Positions 8,237-17,726 of a DNA stretch of 64,000 bases are shown here, piece by piece. The DNA lies in contig CAIWVW010000074.1 in assembly GCA_903916255.1 (NCBI GenBank), forward strand, positions 1 to 64,000, given 5' to 3'. Under the pieces are notes generated by a model, which was given only the letters and a program-made list of their open reading frames with translations, was not told the DNA's origin and did no database searches. Within the stretch, counting starts at the first letter, position 1, and every line of letters starts with the position of its first letter. A program made the translations under genes and the position numbers. Origin of the DNA: an uncultured Bacteroidota bacterium. Its GTDB lineage: Bacteria > Bacteroidota > Bacteroidia > JABEUT01.

Positions 8237-9382
8237 CTATTTATAAACGATACGGACCCGATTAAAATATAAATCGGCAAGATATAAATTACCGGAGGCA
8301 TCAATTGTAAACCCTTCTCCAAAGCCTATTTCTGCTGCGGTGGCCATACCTCCATCTCCCGAAAAACCATTGTCTCCGATTCCCACTATAGTTGAGATAA
8401 TTCCATTAGCGTTTATTACCCGGATACGATAGTTAGATGCATCATATAAATATACATTGCTGGAGCCATCAACAAGAACATCGGTAGGTTCATATAATTC
8501 TGCATTGGTAGCCGGTCCCCCATCTCCATAATAAGCGCCGTCCGATGGTGCCCCGTAGCCATTCCCAGCAATGGTACTAATAATACCGTTTGTATTAACC
8601 ATCCGGATGCGATTATTGGCATATTCAGGTATGTAAATATCACCTGCATTATCTATAGCCACCCCTGTGGGAAGGCCTAATTCTGCCAGAGTAGCCGGTC
8701 CGCCATCACCGGAATAGCCCGAGTATTGAATCCCAGCAACTGTTGAAATCATACTATCCGTATTTATTTTCCGAATAGATTCATTACTGTAGTCAGCCAG
8801 ATAAATATTGCCTTTTACGTCTATCGCTAATCCGTAAGGAAGATTTAATTCTGCTGCTGTAGCAGGTCCTCCATCGCCCGAAAAACCGCTGACCCCATTG
8901 CCTGCAATAGTGGAAATTATACCACCGGCATTTACCTTACGGATACGATAATTCATGTTATCCGCGATATATAAATTATTTGAGCCATCCACAGCTAATC
9001 CATAGGGGTAGTGAAATTCTGCTGCCGTAGCAGGTCCTCCATCGCCAGAATAACCAAAATACCTTGCGCCAGCAAAAGTTGAAATAATTCCTTTGGTATT
9101 AACCTTACGCACAACATTGTTTTGACAGTCCGATATATATATATTTCCTATCGCATCTACCGTTACACCGTATGGTTGATTAATTTCAGCAGAGGTAGCT
9201 TTGCCACCATTCCCAGTATAACCACCCAATGCATACCCATTGCCCGCAATAGTAAAAATTTTTCCACTATTTGTGTCAGTCTTTCCCATGTTAACAGGAA
9301 TAGTAGGATAAATTACTTTTTTATCACATGAAAGCAAAAACAGCATTACTATGAATGAAAATAAGTGTGCTATTTTTCTCAT
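8237..9382 (-). CDS. NHL-repeat lipoprotein
   Basis: 381 aa lipoprotein: signal peptide ends in LLSC with the lipidation cysteine at about residue 19. The rest is about six NHL-type beta-propeller blades, each with the pattern SGDGGPATAAE, then a PYG/ PTG turn, then AVD-GN-YIAD and a (V)RKVN / IIST-AG ending. This predicts a six-bladed propeller exposed in the periplasm or on the cell surface, generally a protein or carbohydrate interaction surface; no enzyme active site can be named. The repeats are also visible at DNA level. It is preceded on the same strand by a second lipoprotein gene (9390-10694) with 7 nt between, so the two are probably co-transcribed. Confidence 0.85.
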   Translation of the reverse strand: MRKIAHLFSFIVMLFLLSCDKKVIYPTIPVNMGKTDTNSGKIFTIAGNGYALGGYTGNGGKATSAEINQPYGVTVDAIGNIYISDCQNNVVRKVNTKGIISTFAGARYFGYSGDGGPATAAEFHYPYGLAVDGSNNLYIADNMNYRIRKVNAGGIISTIAGNGVSGFSGDGGPATAAELNLPYGLAIDVKGNIYLADYSNESIRKINTDSMISTVAGIQYSGYSGDGGPATLAELGLPTGVAIDNAGDIYIPEYANNRIRMVNTNGIISTIAGNGYGAPSDGAYYGDGGPATNAELYEPTDVLVDGSSNVYLYDASNYRIRVINANGIISTIVGIGDNGFSGDGGMATAAEIGFGEGFTIDASGNLYLADLYFNRVRIVYK

Positions 9383-9389
9383 GCGATAA

Positions 9390-10694
9390 TTATTTGTTAT
9401 AAAGTATCCTTATATCCATCACGCTATCCGGAAGACTGACCGCTGTTACAAAAGTTCCTGAACTCAAACCATAATTATATTCGCTAACCATTTTACCTGA
9501 GGAAGTAATCACCTGGTTATTGATGCTGTCGTAGCGGATGTTGGAAGCCGTTATTCCATTTATATAAGGGGTAATGCTATTCGGGCTATAAGTGTATTGA
9601 TAAATTTTTCCGTCAGAGAAGCCAATGAGATATGTATTTGGATTTATCTGCACAGCCGAAAGAAGTTTGCCATAAGCAGATAATGAAATGGGTGAATAAA
9701 AAAGATTGGTGTGAATATTATACATCTGCATGTATGCCCCGACGGAACTGTTATTGCCAAATACAAACAAGTCGTTATTATCATACCCGAACATAGCTAC
9801 CAAAGGACCGCCCAATGCAGTTTGCTGATAGGAGGCAGTAGTCGCTTCGTAAAAACTCCAAAGGTTTTCCTGCGAGGAAGAAACACTTTTCTCCTCTACA
9901 AAAAGATACCCTTGCCACAAAAAGGTTTTAATTGGAAAATAGCCTGATAATATGGCATAGGTGGCCTGAATTGCACCCGAATGATTGTAAACTTTCACAT
10001 AGCCTAAATTATAGTAGGATACAAACTCATTATCCTCATTGCAATAAATATTGGTAAAATATGGCGTGGGAGAAACATCGCCAGTTATACTCCAATATGG
10101 ATTTATGGTAGGAACAGAATACACACTCAAATTTCCCGAATCGTGCGCAGCAATATAAAACTGCTGGTAATAGGAATTTACATCGGACGAAGAATAATCG
10201 CCGGAAACAGTATAACTGAGCGAATCCTGAAAAGCAGGATTTATTTTCCATGCATTTATTCCAGCACTGCTGCGGGTAACAGCATAAACAGCTGTTCGTT
10301 GGGTTGGCAGTGCATCCACATTAATTTGCCTGAAAGTGGTTTGTGTATTTGTTCCGTTAGAGGCGCTAATTGTTAAATAATATTGCCCGCTTGCCATGTG
10401 TATATCATTTAAGGAATAGGCATAAGAAATATTCATGTTGTTGGAAGTAATCGGAATTTGCACCACATGTTCCACAGGAGTGTTCTGGCTGTTGGCAATA
10501 TATATGCTTACCGAAGTAAGCGACTTTGCATCGCTCACCGTTCCTGTAACCTGTATGGTGGCCGGCACATTAAAATATTCCATGGAATAAGGAGAAGATA
10601 TTACCACGGTGGGGTAGCCTGTCGGTGAATCCTTCTTGCAGGAGTAAAACCCCAAAGTAATAGAGAAAAGGAATATAATATTTTTCCTTAGCAT
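9390..10694 (-). CDS. Hypothetical lipoprotein with beta-propeller-like body
   Basis: 434 aa. The N-terminus MLRKNIIFLFSITLGFYSC is a lipoprotein signal with the cysteine at about residue 19. Residues about 28-125 resemble an Ig-like/Bacterial-Ig domain (PTVVISSPYSMEYFNVPATIQVTGTVSD). The remainder is beta-rich with repeated aromatic-glycine strands (YAVTRSSAGINAW, SYYNLGYVKVYNHSG, NTYLIGFSDGKIYQYTY), consistent with a propeller. No catalytic motif is recognised. First gene of a two-gene minus-strand unit with the NHL lipoprotein; together they look like a surface-exposed pair. The family is not known to me. Confidence 0.75.
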   Translation of the reverse strand: MLRKNIIFLFSITLGFYSCKKDSPTGYPTVVISSPYSMEYFNVPATIQVTGTVSDAKSLTSVSIYIANSQNTPVEHVVQIPITSNNMNISYAYSLNDIHMASGQYYLTISASNGTNTQTTFRQINVDALPTQRTAVYAVTRSSAGINAWKINPAFQDSLSYTVSGDYSSSDVNSYYQQFYIAAHDSGNLSVYSVPTINPYWSITGDVSPTPYFTNIYCNEDNEFVSYYNLGYVKVYNHSGAIQATYAILSGYFPIKTFLWQGYLFVEEKSVSSSQENLWSFYEATTASYQQTALGGPLVAMFGYDNNDLFVFGNNSSVGAYMQMYNIHTNLFYSPISLSAYGKLLSAVQINPNTYLIGFSDGKIYQYTYSPNSITPYINGITASNIRYDSINNQVITSSGKMVSEYNYGLSSGTFVTAVSLPDSVMDIRILYNK

Positions 10695-10801
10695 TTCGTA
10701 AATTTACGAAAAATAATTTAATACAAAAGCATAATCCATTTATAAATAGGAAGTTTGGGCATTGTTCATAAGTTATCACCCCCTCTGCGTTTCTTATTTT
10801 A

Positions 10802-10809
10802 TATTTTTG
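10802..10809 (+). promoter_or_regulatory. -7 box of dnaB (TATTTTTG)
   Basis: Exact TAnnTTTG match 39 nt before the dnaB ATG at 10849, in the gap between divergent genes. It supports the ATG at 10849 over an upstream in-frame start at 10762, which would lie before the promoter. Confidence 0.5.
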
Positions 10810-10848
10810 GTTCCCCAAATAAAAAATAATCGGCTTCCGATAGCAAAA

Positions 10849-12327
10849 ATGAACAATAAAAAACAATATAATAAAAAAAACACGGCCCTTAATTTTGTAG
10901 AGCTGGAGATGGGCAAAATGCCACCTCAGGCGGTTGAACTGGAAGAAGCGGTATTGGGCGCACTGATGCTTGAAAAAGAAGCCCTCACCAGCGTTATCGA
11001 CATTTTGCGCGAGGATGCCTTTTATAAAGATGCCAATAAAAAGATATTTGCCGCTATCCGCCGCCTTTTCGAGCGTTCGGAGGCAATCGATATATTAACC
11101 GTAACTAACGAACTAAGAAAAACCAGCGAATTGGAATCTGTGGGCGGAGCGTATTACATCTCCCAACTCACCAGTAAAATTGCATCTTCTGCCAATATCG
11201 AGTACCACGCCCGTATTGTTCTGCAAAAATTTATTCAACGGGAGCTGATACGCTTTTCTTCCGAAACAATAGAAAACTCATACGATGACAGCATAGATGT
11301 TTTTGTTTTGCTGGATGAAGTGGAAAAAAACTTGTTCGCCATAGCCGACCAGAACATTAAGAAAGACCCGGCCAAGGCAGGCAGTTTAATACATGATGCC
11401 ATTAAACAGGTAGAGGCAGCACGTAACAGGGGAACAGGACTTACCGGGGTGCCGAGCGGCTTTACCAATCTTGACAGGCTTACCTCCGGATGGCAATCTT
11501 CCGACCTTATTATTTTAGCAGCCCGCCCAAGTATGGGTAAAACAGCTTTGGCTATTACACTTGCCCGTAATGCAGCCATCGACTACGGCGCAGCAGTTGC
11601 TGTGTTCTCTCTTGAAATGTCTAATCTCCAGCTTGCCCAGCGTTTAATTTCGAGCGAAACAGAACTTTCCCTAAGTAAATTACGGAAAGGAGAATTGGCC
11701 GACTATGAATTTGAACAGTTGACATCTAAAGTTGCAAAACTGTCCGATGCACCTATATATATAGATGATACGGCTGCCCTGTCGGTATTTGAATTACGTG
11801 CTAAGGCCCGCCGTTTAAAGGAAAATCACGACATCAAGATGATTGTAATCGACTACTTGCAGTTGATGACCAGCGGCAGCGATAACATGCGCGGAAACCG
11901 CGAGCAGGAAATAAGTATGATATCGCGTGCACTCAAAAGTTTGGCTAAGGAATTGAACATACCTATTATAGCGCTTTCCCAGCTAAGCCGTGCCGTGGAA
12001 CAGCGCGGAGGAGCAAAGCGCCCGCAGTTGTCCGACCTTCGTGAATCAGGAGCCATAGAGCAGGATGCCGATATGGTTCTTTTCGTTTACCGGGAAGATT
12101 ATTACGACATGCAGGACCCTGAGAATATTCCCGGAATGGCAGAAATCATTATTGCAAAGCATAGAAATGGAGCTTTAGACAGCGTACAGCTACGATTCCA
12201 GAAAGAATTTGCTAAATTTGTGGACGAACCTTCTCTGAGCGACTATCATAATTATGAAGTTGACGAACCGAAAACAATAACACGGGGGTCAAAAATGAAT
12301 GATATAGAAGAAGAAGGTCCGTTTTAA
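10849..12327 (+). CDS. dnaB: Replicative DNA helicase DnaB
   Basis: Hexameric helicase that unwinds DNA ahead of the replisome. 492 aa. The N-terminal primase-interacting domain begins at PPQAVELEEAVLGALMLE; the RecA-like domain has Walker A with K231 (AARPSMGKTALA), FSLEMS, the Walker B region IVIDYLQLM, and the H4 motif LSQLSRAVEQRGGAKRPQLSDLRESG. The C-terminal IIAKHRNG motif is present. ATG 10849 gives the canonical start. No intein interrupts the Walker A or other common insertion points. The next gene starts 5 nt after the stop. Confidence 0.97.
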   Translation: MNNKKQYNKKNTALNFVELEMGKMPPQAVELEEAVLGALMLEKEALTSVIDILREDAFYKDANKKIFAAIRRLFERSEAIDILTVTNELRKTSELESVGGAYYISQLTSKIASSANIEYHARIVLQKFIQRELIRFSSETIENSYDDSIDVFVLLDEVEKNLFAIADQNIKKDPAKAGSLIHDAIKQVEAARNRGTGLTGVPSGFTNLDRLTSGWQSSDLIILAARPSMGKTALAITLARNAAIDYGAAVAVFSLEMSNLQLAQRLISSETELSLSKLRKGELADYEFEQLTSKVAKLSDAPIYIDDTAALSVFELRAKARRLKENHDIKMIVIDYLQLMTSGSDNMRGNREQEISMISRALKSLAKELNIPIIALSQLSRAVEQRGGAKRPQLSDLRESGAIEQDADMVLFVYREDYYDMQDPENIPGMAEIIIAKHRNGALDSVQLRFQKEFAKFVDEPSLSDYHNYEVDEPKTITRGSKMNDIEEEGPF

Positions 12328-12332
12328 GGGCC

Positions 12333-13604
12333 ATGAAAAAAAGATTTTTTTTATTCCTCATTTCATTATTCACACTTACCGGTGCGAATGCAACCTACAT
12401 TTTCATTCCAATGGATGAAAGCCAGACCCAATGCCTGAAAGCATATGGTATTGCTTACATGGCATTGAAAGAAGGTGTAACCGTGGAATGGCTGCTGAAT
12501 TACCGCGGCGGAAGTTTTGCATTTCCCGACGCAACCATTTTTGAAGATGCCTGCAAAATAAGGAATGTAAAATTCGAGTTGATTGCCGATGCACAGGAAG
12601 CCTCCATCATTCAAGAAATAAGCAACCCGGAAGTTAATATGGATGCCGTAAAACTGGAGAAACCTCCGCGCATTGCAGTTTATTCCCCGAAAAATAAATT
12701 ACCCTGGGATGATGCGGTAACACTGGCGCTTACCTATGCGGAAATACCTTATGATGTAATTTATGATGAAGAAATTTTGAACGGGGCCCTGCCAAAATAT
12801 GATTGGCTTCATTTGCACCACGAAGATTTTACAGGCCAGTATGGAAAATTTTGGGGCGCATTTCAAAATGCGGCCTGGTACCAGGAAGATGTGAAAACGC
12901 AAGAAGCCATGGCGAAGAAAATGGGCTATCAAAAAGTATCGCAGATGAAACTGGCTGTTGCAAAAAAAATACGGGAGTTTGTTTCCGGCGGCGGTTTTCT
13001 ATTTGCCATGTGCTCCGCGCCCGATTCGTATGATATAGCATTAGCCGCAGAGGGCATCGATATTTGCCAAACACCTTTCGACGGTGACCCGGCAGACCCT
13101 GACTGCAATAAAAAATTGAATTTTGAAGCGTGTTTCGCTTTCCGCGATTTTACCTTAAACCTGAATGCCGCCGATTATGCCAAATCAGATATCGATACTT
13201 CGCCCTATAGGGTTCAGAAATATGGATTGAATCAGGAAAATGATTTTTTTACGCTGTTCGATTTCTCCGCTAAATGGGACCCTGTGCCTACCATGCTTTG
13301 CCAGGACCACACTAAGGTGATTAAAGGTTTTTGGGGACAGACAACCGGTTTCAATGAGCAATATTTGAAAACATCTACCACCATAATGGGCGAAAATAAA
13401 GGTGCGCACGAAGCCAAATATATTCACGGGGATTTTGGCAAAGGCACCTGGACATTTTACGGCGGCCACGACCCTGAATGTTACCAGCACCGCGTTGGCG
13501 ACCCACCTACCGATTTAAAACTCCACCCCAACTCAGCGGGATACAGGCTCATTTTAAATAATGTGCTATTCCCTGCTGCGAAAAAGAAAAAGAGAGAAAC
13601 TTAA
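12333..13604 (+). CDS. Exported protein of the family usually labelled asparagine synthetase B
   Basis: 423 aa with a signal peptide (cleavage near residue 20, after GANA). From memory, close Bacteroidota relatives starting with YI-IPMDESQ-LKAYGIAYW and LNYRGGSF are labelled asparagine synthetase B. I see neither the N-terminal cysteine nucleophile nor the ATP-pyrophosphatase SGGxDS loop of AsnB. Instead the region KKIREFVSGGGFLFAMCSAPDS looks like a nucleophile elbow of a class I glutamine-amidotransferase/ThuA-like fold, and YGGHDPECYQH near the C-terminus could supply a histidine. Export makes a role in asparagine synthesis unlikely. Function unknown; the protein is periplasmic or surface located. 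Its gene follows dnaB by 5 nt and its stop overlaps the stop of the convergent cyclase gene. Confidence 0.7.
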   Translation: MKKRFFLFLISLFTLTGANATYIFIPMDESQTQCLKAYGIAYMALKEGVTVEWLLNYRGGSFAFPDATIFEDACKIRNVKFELIADAQEASIIQEISNPEVNMDAVKLEKPPRIAVYSPKNKLPWDDAVTLALTYAEIPYDVIYDEEILNGALPKYDWLHLHHEDFTGQYGKFWGAFQNAAWYQEDVKTQEAMAKKMGYQKVSQMKLAVAKKIREFVSGGGFLFAMCSAPDSYDIALAAEGIDICQTPFDGDPADPDCNKKLNFEACFAFRDFTLNLNAADYAKSDIDTSPYRVQKYGLNQENDFFTLFDFSAKWDPVPTMLCQDHTKVIKGFWGQTTGFNEQYLKTSTTIMGENKGAHEAKYIHGDFGKGTWTFYGGHDPECYQHRVGDPPTDLKLHPNSAGYRLILNNVLFPAAKKKKRET

Positions 13605-15535
13605 CCATTCATTTTTTCATCCACGAAGTACATATCCACTTCGCCTTTGTTTTTGGCTTGAATTTTGCCTCGATGTGTGCAGATAAAATCATTTTTCACT
13701 AACTCATACGTGCTGCCTGAAATATTAATTTTGCCGGGCTCACCGCTACTCTCCATGCGCGATGCAAGATTAACCGTATCGCCCCAAATATCGTATGCGA
13801 ATTTTTTTACGCCAACTATTCCTGCCACAACAGGTCCGGTATGAATCCCTATTCTGATTTCAAACACTTCCTTACCATTTTTAGTTCGTTGGATTTTATG
13901 GTTTTCCATAAATTTTAAAATTTCCAGAGCAGCATTTGTCACATCATTTGCATTTGTTTTATTAGCCACTGGTAACCCACCTGCCGCCATATAACTATCG
14001 CCAATTGTCTTTATTTTCTCCAAATTATGGGAATGAACAATATCATCAAAGGCGTGAAATAAATAATGTAATTCAGCCACCAATTCAGTAGGTGAAAGCT
14101 TTTCGGATATCTTGGTGAAGTCTTTAAAATCGGTAAACATAACAGACACCATGTTAAAACTTTTCGCTTTAGCTTCTCCCGTATTTTTTAATTCTTCCGC
14201 TGTTTCTGAAGGGAGAATATTTAAAAGCAACTCATCGCTGCGTCTCTTTTCTTTGGCTATTCTTCGTCGCTGAAAGAAAAATAATCCCGCAGCCAAAAAC
14301 ATAATGGAAAAGCCACCTATAAAAGAATTTTTAATGACCTTTTGCCGTTGGGTTTCCTTGAGGTTTAAGGCTATTTGTTTGTCTTGTGCGGCTTTGGCAG
14401 AATCACTTTTTTTGTCATATTCATAGTTCATTTCAGTTTGCACAGTCTTCTGGTTGATTAAACTGTCATGGTAAATGAAATAATAATTTTTGTCTTGTAA
14501 TTCCGCTTTATAATCTCCTTTTGCACTGTCCAGTTCCGCTAATAAATAATAGGCGTTTTTTATATCATCTTTATTTCCTATTTCTTTTGAAACCAATAGG
14601 GCGGAATCAAGATAAATTTTTGATTCTCTGTACCTTGAAAGTTTTAAATAGCTGTATCCAATACTTTCCAACGGATCGTCGAACAATGCCTTCGAATTAA
14701 TCAGGTGAACCAAGGCCAACGCTTTGAAACCATATTCGAGCGCTGTATCATAAAGTTGTTTACTATTATACACTTCCCCTATATTTCCTAAATTAATTGC
14801 TTCACCACGCCTGTATTTAATTTTCATATCCATTTCCAAAGCTTTCAATGAATATACAAGCGCACTGTCATAGTTCCCACTGTTCCTGAACATATACCCC
14901 ATATTTCCCAGTGTTCTTGCTTCCTGTTCTTTATTCGCAATTTTCTTGGACAGACCAAGTGCTTTGTAATACAATTCAAGCGCTTTGGCGTAATTTTGCT
15001 GGTAGCAATAAATGTTGGCAATGTTGCAAATGGTTACAGCTGCATCCAAATTATCTTTTGCATCCTGGCTTGCTTCTAAGGCTTTATAATAATATTGTAA
15101 TGCCTTCGGATAATTACCGGCTTCATTATAAATATTCCCCATTCCATTGCAACAAAAAGAAATTCCTATTTTGTTCTCAATTTTTTGAAAAGCGGATAAT
15201 CCTTCCTCGTAATTACTTAATGCCTTAGGGAAAATTCCCTGGTAAGAGTAATAATTTCCAATTGTATTATGAGCAGAGCCAATGCCCGATTGAAACTCAA
15301 GCTTAGTGGCGAGGTCAAGGGCTTGCCGAGCAATCAATACAGAACTGTCATACTTTGAAATTCTCCGTAATTTATCAGCAAGTGCATTTAATGTTTGCGC
15401 CTTATTGGTATCTTCCTTTTCGGTTTTAAGAACCAGTTTCAAGGAATCGATTTTGTGCGTTTGCGCATGCATCCTTGGAAAAAACCAACTAATTATAAAC
15501 CCACACAGATATATTACTTTTGCCCGCATTGTCAT
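13601..15535 (-). CDS. TPR - class III adenylate cyclase membrane protein
   Basis: 644 aa. Order: signal peptide, about six kinesin-light-chain-type TPR units of 40 aa (roughly 60-330), a coiled region, one membrane helix (about 405-425, FIGGFSIMFLAAGLFFF), the linker ELLLNILPSETAEELKN, then a class III cyclase domain at the C-terminus. TPRs should be periplasmic and the cyclase cytoplasmic. Metal aspartates are in MFTDFKDFT and KTIGDSYMAAGG; the lysine in IKTIGD and aspartate in YDIWGDTVNLASRM are the ATP-type selectivity pair, and the N and R of NLASRM are the transition-state residues, so an active adenylate cyclase is likely. Tandem paralogue of the gene at 15579; its last 200 bp are almost identical to that gene. 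Start ATG 15535 or 15529. Confidence 0.92.
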   Translation of the reverse strand: MTMRAKVIYLCGFIISWFFPRMHAQTHKIDSLKLVLKTEKEDTNKAQTLNALADKLRRISKYDSSVLIARQALDLATKLEFQSGIGSAHNTIGNYYSYQGIFPKALSNYEEGLSAFQKIENKIGISFCCNGMGNIYNEAGNYPKALQYYYKALEASQDAKDNLDAAVTICNIANIYCYQQNYAKALELYYKALGLSKKIANKEQEARTLGNMGYMFRNSGNYDSALVYSLKALEMDMKIKYRRGEAINLGNIGEVYNSKQLYDTALEYGFKALALVHLINSKALFDDPLESIGYSYLKLSRYRESKIYLDSALLVSKEIGNKDDIKNAYYLLAELDSAKGDYKAELQDKNYYFIYHDSLINQKTVQTEMNYEYDKKSDSAKAAQDKQIALNLKETQRQKVIKNSFIGGFSIMFLAAGLFFFQRRRIAKEKRRSDELLLNILPSETAEELKNTGEAKAKSFNMVSVMFTDFKDFTKISEKLSPTELVAELHYLFHAFDDIVHSHNLEKIKTIGDSYMAAGGLPVANKTNANDVTNAALEILKFMENHKIQRTKNGKEVFEIRIGIHTGPVVAGIVGVKKFAYDIWGDTVNLASRMESSGEPGKINISGSTYELVKNDFICTHRGKIQAKNKGEVDMYFVDEKMNG

Positions 15536-15546
15536 TTTTTATTAAG

Positions 15547-15554
15547 CAAAGGTA
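15547..15554 (-). promoter_or_regulatory. -7 box of first TPR-cyclase (TACCTTTG)
   Basis: TACCTTTG on the minus strand, exact TAnnTTTG match, 11 nt before the ATG at 15535. It gives this cyclase its own promoter in the 43-bp gap after the upstream paralogue. Confidence 0.55.
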
Positions 15555-15578
15555 AAAATATTACCAAATGGAAATATC

Positions 15579-17633
15579 TTATTCGGATTTTCTTTCCACA
15601 AAGTACATATCCACTTCGCCTTTGTTTTTGGCTTGAATTTTGCCACGATGTGTGCAGATAAAATCATTTTTCACTAACGCATACGTGCTGCCTGAAATAT
15701 TAATCTTGCCGGGCTCACCGCTGCTCTCCATGCGCGATGCAAGATTAACCGTATCGCCCCAAATATCGTATGCGAATTTTTTTACGCCAACTATTCCTGC
15801 CACCACATGCCCTGTATTTATTCCTACCCGAATTTCAAAAACGGGTTTACCTTCTTTCGTTCTTTGTTGTTTATGCTTACCCATGAAATCAACAATTTCA
15901 AGTGCAGCATTTATTATATCTTTCGCATGGGTTTTATTAGGAACCGGCAAACCACCGGCAGCCATGTAACTATCGCCAATAGTTTTAATTTTTTCTATAT
16001 TATATTTATGAATGATATTATCAAAACCCTTAAAACAGTAATCAATTTCTGCTACCAATTCATTAGCCGAAAGTTTTTCAGCAATAGTTGTGAAGCCTTT
16101 AAAATCGGTAAACATTACGGTTACTTCATCAAAGGTTTTAGCCTCTGTGCTGCCTTTTTCTTTTAACTCTTCAGCTACTTCTTCGGGTAGAATATTGAGT
16201 AATAATTCATCGCTACGCTTTTTCTCTTTGGCAATTCTTTTGCGCTGAAAGAAAAATAATATTGCAGCAAGCAGTACAATAGAAAAGCCGCCAATGAATG
16301 AATTGCGAATTATTCTTTGCCGTTGATTTTCTTTTTCAGCTAAAACATTCAATTTATCCTGAACCGCTTGAGCTGAATCCGTCTTTTTGCTGAACAAATA
16401 ATTCATTTCTGCCTGCGTGCTTTTCTTAATAGCTGCCTCATTGATAAGGCTGTCGCGGTATTTAACATAATTCTTATAATCCGCCCAGCCTGTTTTAAAA
16501 TCGCCGGTTGCACTATCAAGTTTAGCCAGCGTGTAATACATAGCTTTTACATTATCTTTATCGCCTATACTTTTTGAAAGTGCAAGGGCAGAGTCCAAAT
16601 AAGCTTTTGCCTCTTTATAGTTTTTCTCGCTTGCATAAATATTCCCAATACTTCCGATAACATCAGCAATCCCCTCTTTATTGCCAATTTCCCTATTTAT
16701 ACCTAATGCCTTTTCATCATATTCCAATGCTTTTAGGGTATTCCCCATTTCATGGTATATATTTCCGGCATTTCCAATATCATCTGCCATGCCTTCTTTA
16801 TTGCCAATTTCTTGGTCTATGGTTAACGCCTGCAAGTTGTATTCCAGAGCCTGAGGAAGCTTGCCCATAGCATGATAAATACTTCCAAGGTTGCCAAGGG
16901 TACTGGCAATTCCATATTTATTACCAATTTCCCTGACAATCGGCAATGCTTTCAAATCATATTGCAGCGCTTGACTATAATTACCCTGCTCATTATAAAT
17001 ATTACCAAGGTTTCCAAGGTTAATGGCAATGCCTCTTTTATCGCCAATTTCCTGTTCAATAGCCAGTGCTTTCAAATCATATTCCAGTGCCTGGGGATAG
17101 TTACCTTGTTCATCGTAAATTATGCCAATATTACCAAGCGCTTTAGCTATAAATAATTTATTGCCGGCTCCCCTGGAAATAGTTAATGCTTTTAACTTGT
17201 ATTCCAGCGCCAGTGAATAATTACCTTGTTCATCATAAATACTTCCAATGTTGCCCAGATTAAGGGCAACACCGTTTTTATCACCTATTTCCTGTTCGAT
17301 TGTTAGTGCATTAAAATTATATCCCAGCGCTTGTGAATATTCGCTTTTATAATAGTATCCCATCCCTAAATTACTGAAAGCAGCAGCCAAGCCCGTTTTA
17401 AAATTTAACTTTTCAGCAAGTTTCCGAGCGTCGGTGCTGCAAATTATAGAAGTATCGTATTTACTGATTGCCCATAACTTGCTGCTGAGAGCATTCAGTG
17501 TATTTACTTTATTGGTGTCTTCTTTTTCGGTTTGCAGAACTTGTTTTAGCGAATCAACAACACGGTTTTGTGCGGATATAGAAAAAAAGGAAAGGCATAA
17601 GAAATGGCCCAGTATATATTTCTTCAGTCTCAT
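15579..17633 (-). CDS. TPR - class III adenylate cyclase membrane protein (paralogue)
   Basis: 684 aa, same architecture as the gene at 13601: signal peptide, about eight TPR units of 40 aa with repeated LGNIGNIYNEQGNYSQAL-type cores, a coiled linker, one membrane helix (FIGGFSIVLLAAILFFF), the ELLLNILPEEVAEELKEKG linker and a class III cyclase domain. The metal aspartates (MFTDFKGFT, KTIGDSYMAAGG), the lysine/aspartate ATP-selectivity pair and NLASRM are all present. It has two more TPR units than its neighbour, and its repeats are similar enough at DNA level to recombine. Likely a receptor or scaffold that couples periplasmic TPR contacts to cAMP production; the signal sensed is unknown. 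Confidence 0.92.
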   Translation of the reverse strand: MRLKKYILGHFLCLSFFSISAQNRVVDSLKQVLQTEKEDTNKVNTLNALSSKLWAISKYDTSIICSTDARKLAEKLNFKTGLAAAFSNLGMGYYYKSEYSQALGYNFNALTIEQEIGDKNGVALNLGNIGSIYDEQGNYSLALEYKLKALTISRGAGNKLFIAKALGNIGIIYDEQGNYPQALEYDLKALAIEQEIGDKRGIAINLGNLGNIYNEQGNYSQALQYDLKALPIVREIGNKYGIASTLGNLGSIYHAMGKLPQALEYNLQALTIDQEIGNKEGMADDIGNAGNIYHEMGNTLKALEYDEKALGINREIGNKEGIADVIGSIGNIYASEKNYKEAKAYLDSALALSKSIGDKDNVKAMYYTLAKLDSATGDFKTGWADYKNYVKYRDSLINEAAIKKSTQAEMNYLFSKKTDSAQAVQDKLNVLAEKENQRQRIIRNSFIGGFSIVLLAAILFFFQRKRIAKEKKRSDELLLNILPEEVAEELKEKGSTEAKTFDEVTVMFTDFKGFTTIAEKLSANELVAEIDYCFKGFDNIIHKYNIEKIKTIGDSYMAAGGLPVPNKTHAKDIINAALEIVDFMGKHKQQRTKEGKPVFEIRVGINTGHVVAGIVGVKKFAYDIWGDTVNLASRMESSGEPGKINISGSTYALVKNDFICTHRGKIQAKNKGEVDMYFVERKSE

Positions 17634-17652
17634 TACGATTGGGTATAATGAA

Positions 17653-17660
17653 CAAATGTA
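17653..17660 (-). promoter_or_regulatory. -7 box of second TPR-cyclase (TACATTTG)
   Basis: Exact TAnnTTTG match on the minus strand, 19 nt before ATG 17633. Confidence 0.55.
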
Positions 17661-17726
17661 AAATTAATTTGTAGTCGCCGGGTATTCCGAATAGTAGAAA
17701 CAACTGTAATTACATACTACTTCTTG

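Noticed and set aside
12333-13604. True asparagine synthetase of nitrogen metabolism
   Set aside because: Signal peptide present, and neither the N-terminal cysteine nor the SGGxDS motif is seen.
13601-17633. Guanylate cyclase instead of adenylate cyclase
   Set aside because: The lysine in IKTIGD and aspartate in YDIWGD are the ATP-type pair; guanylyl enzymes have glutamate and cysteine there.
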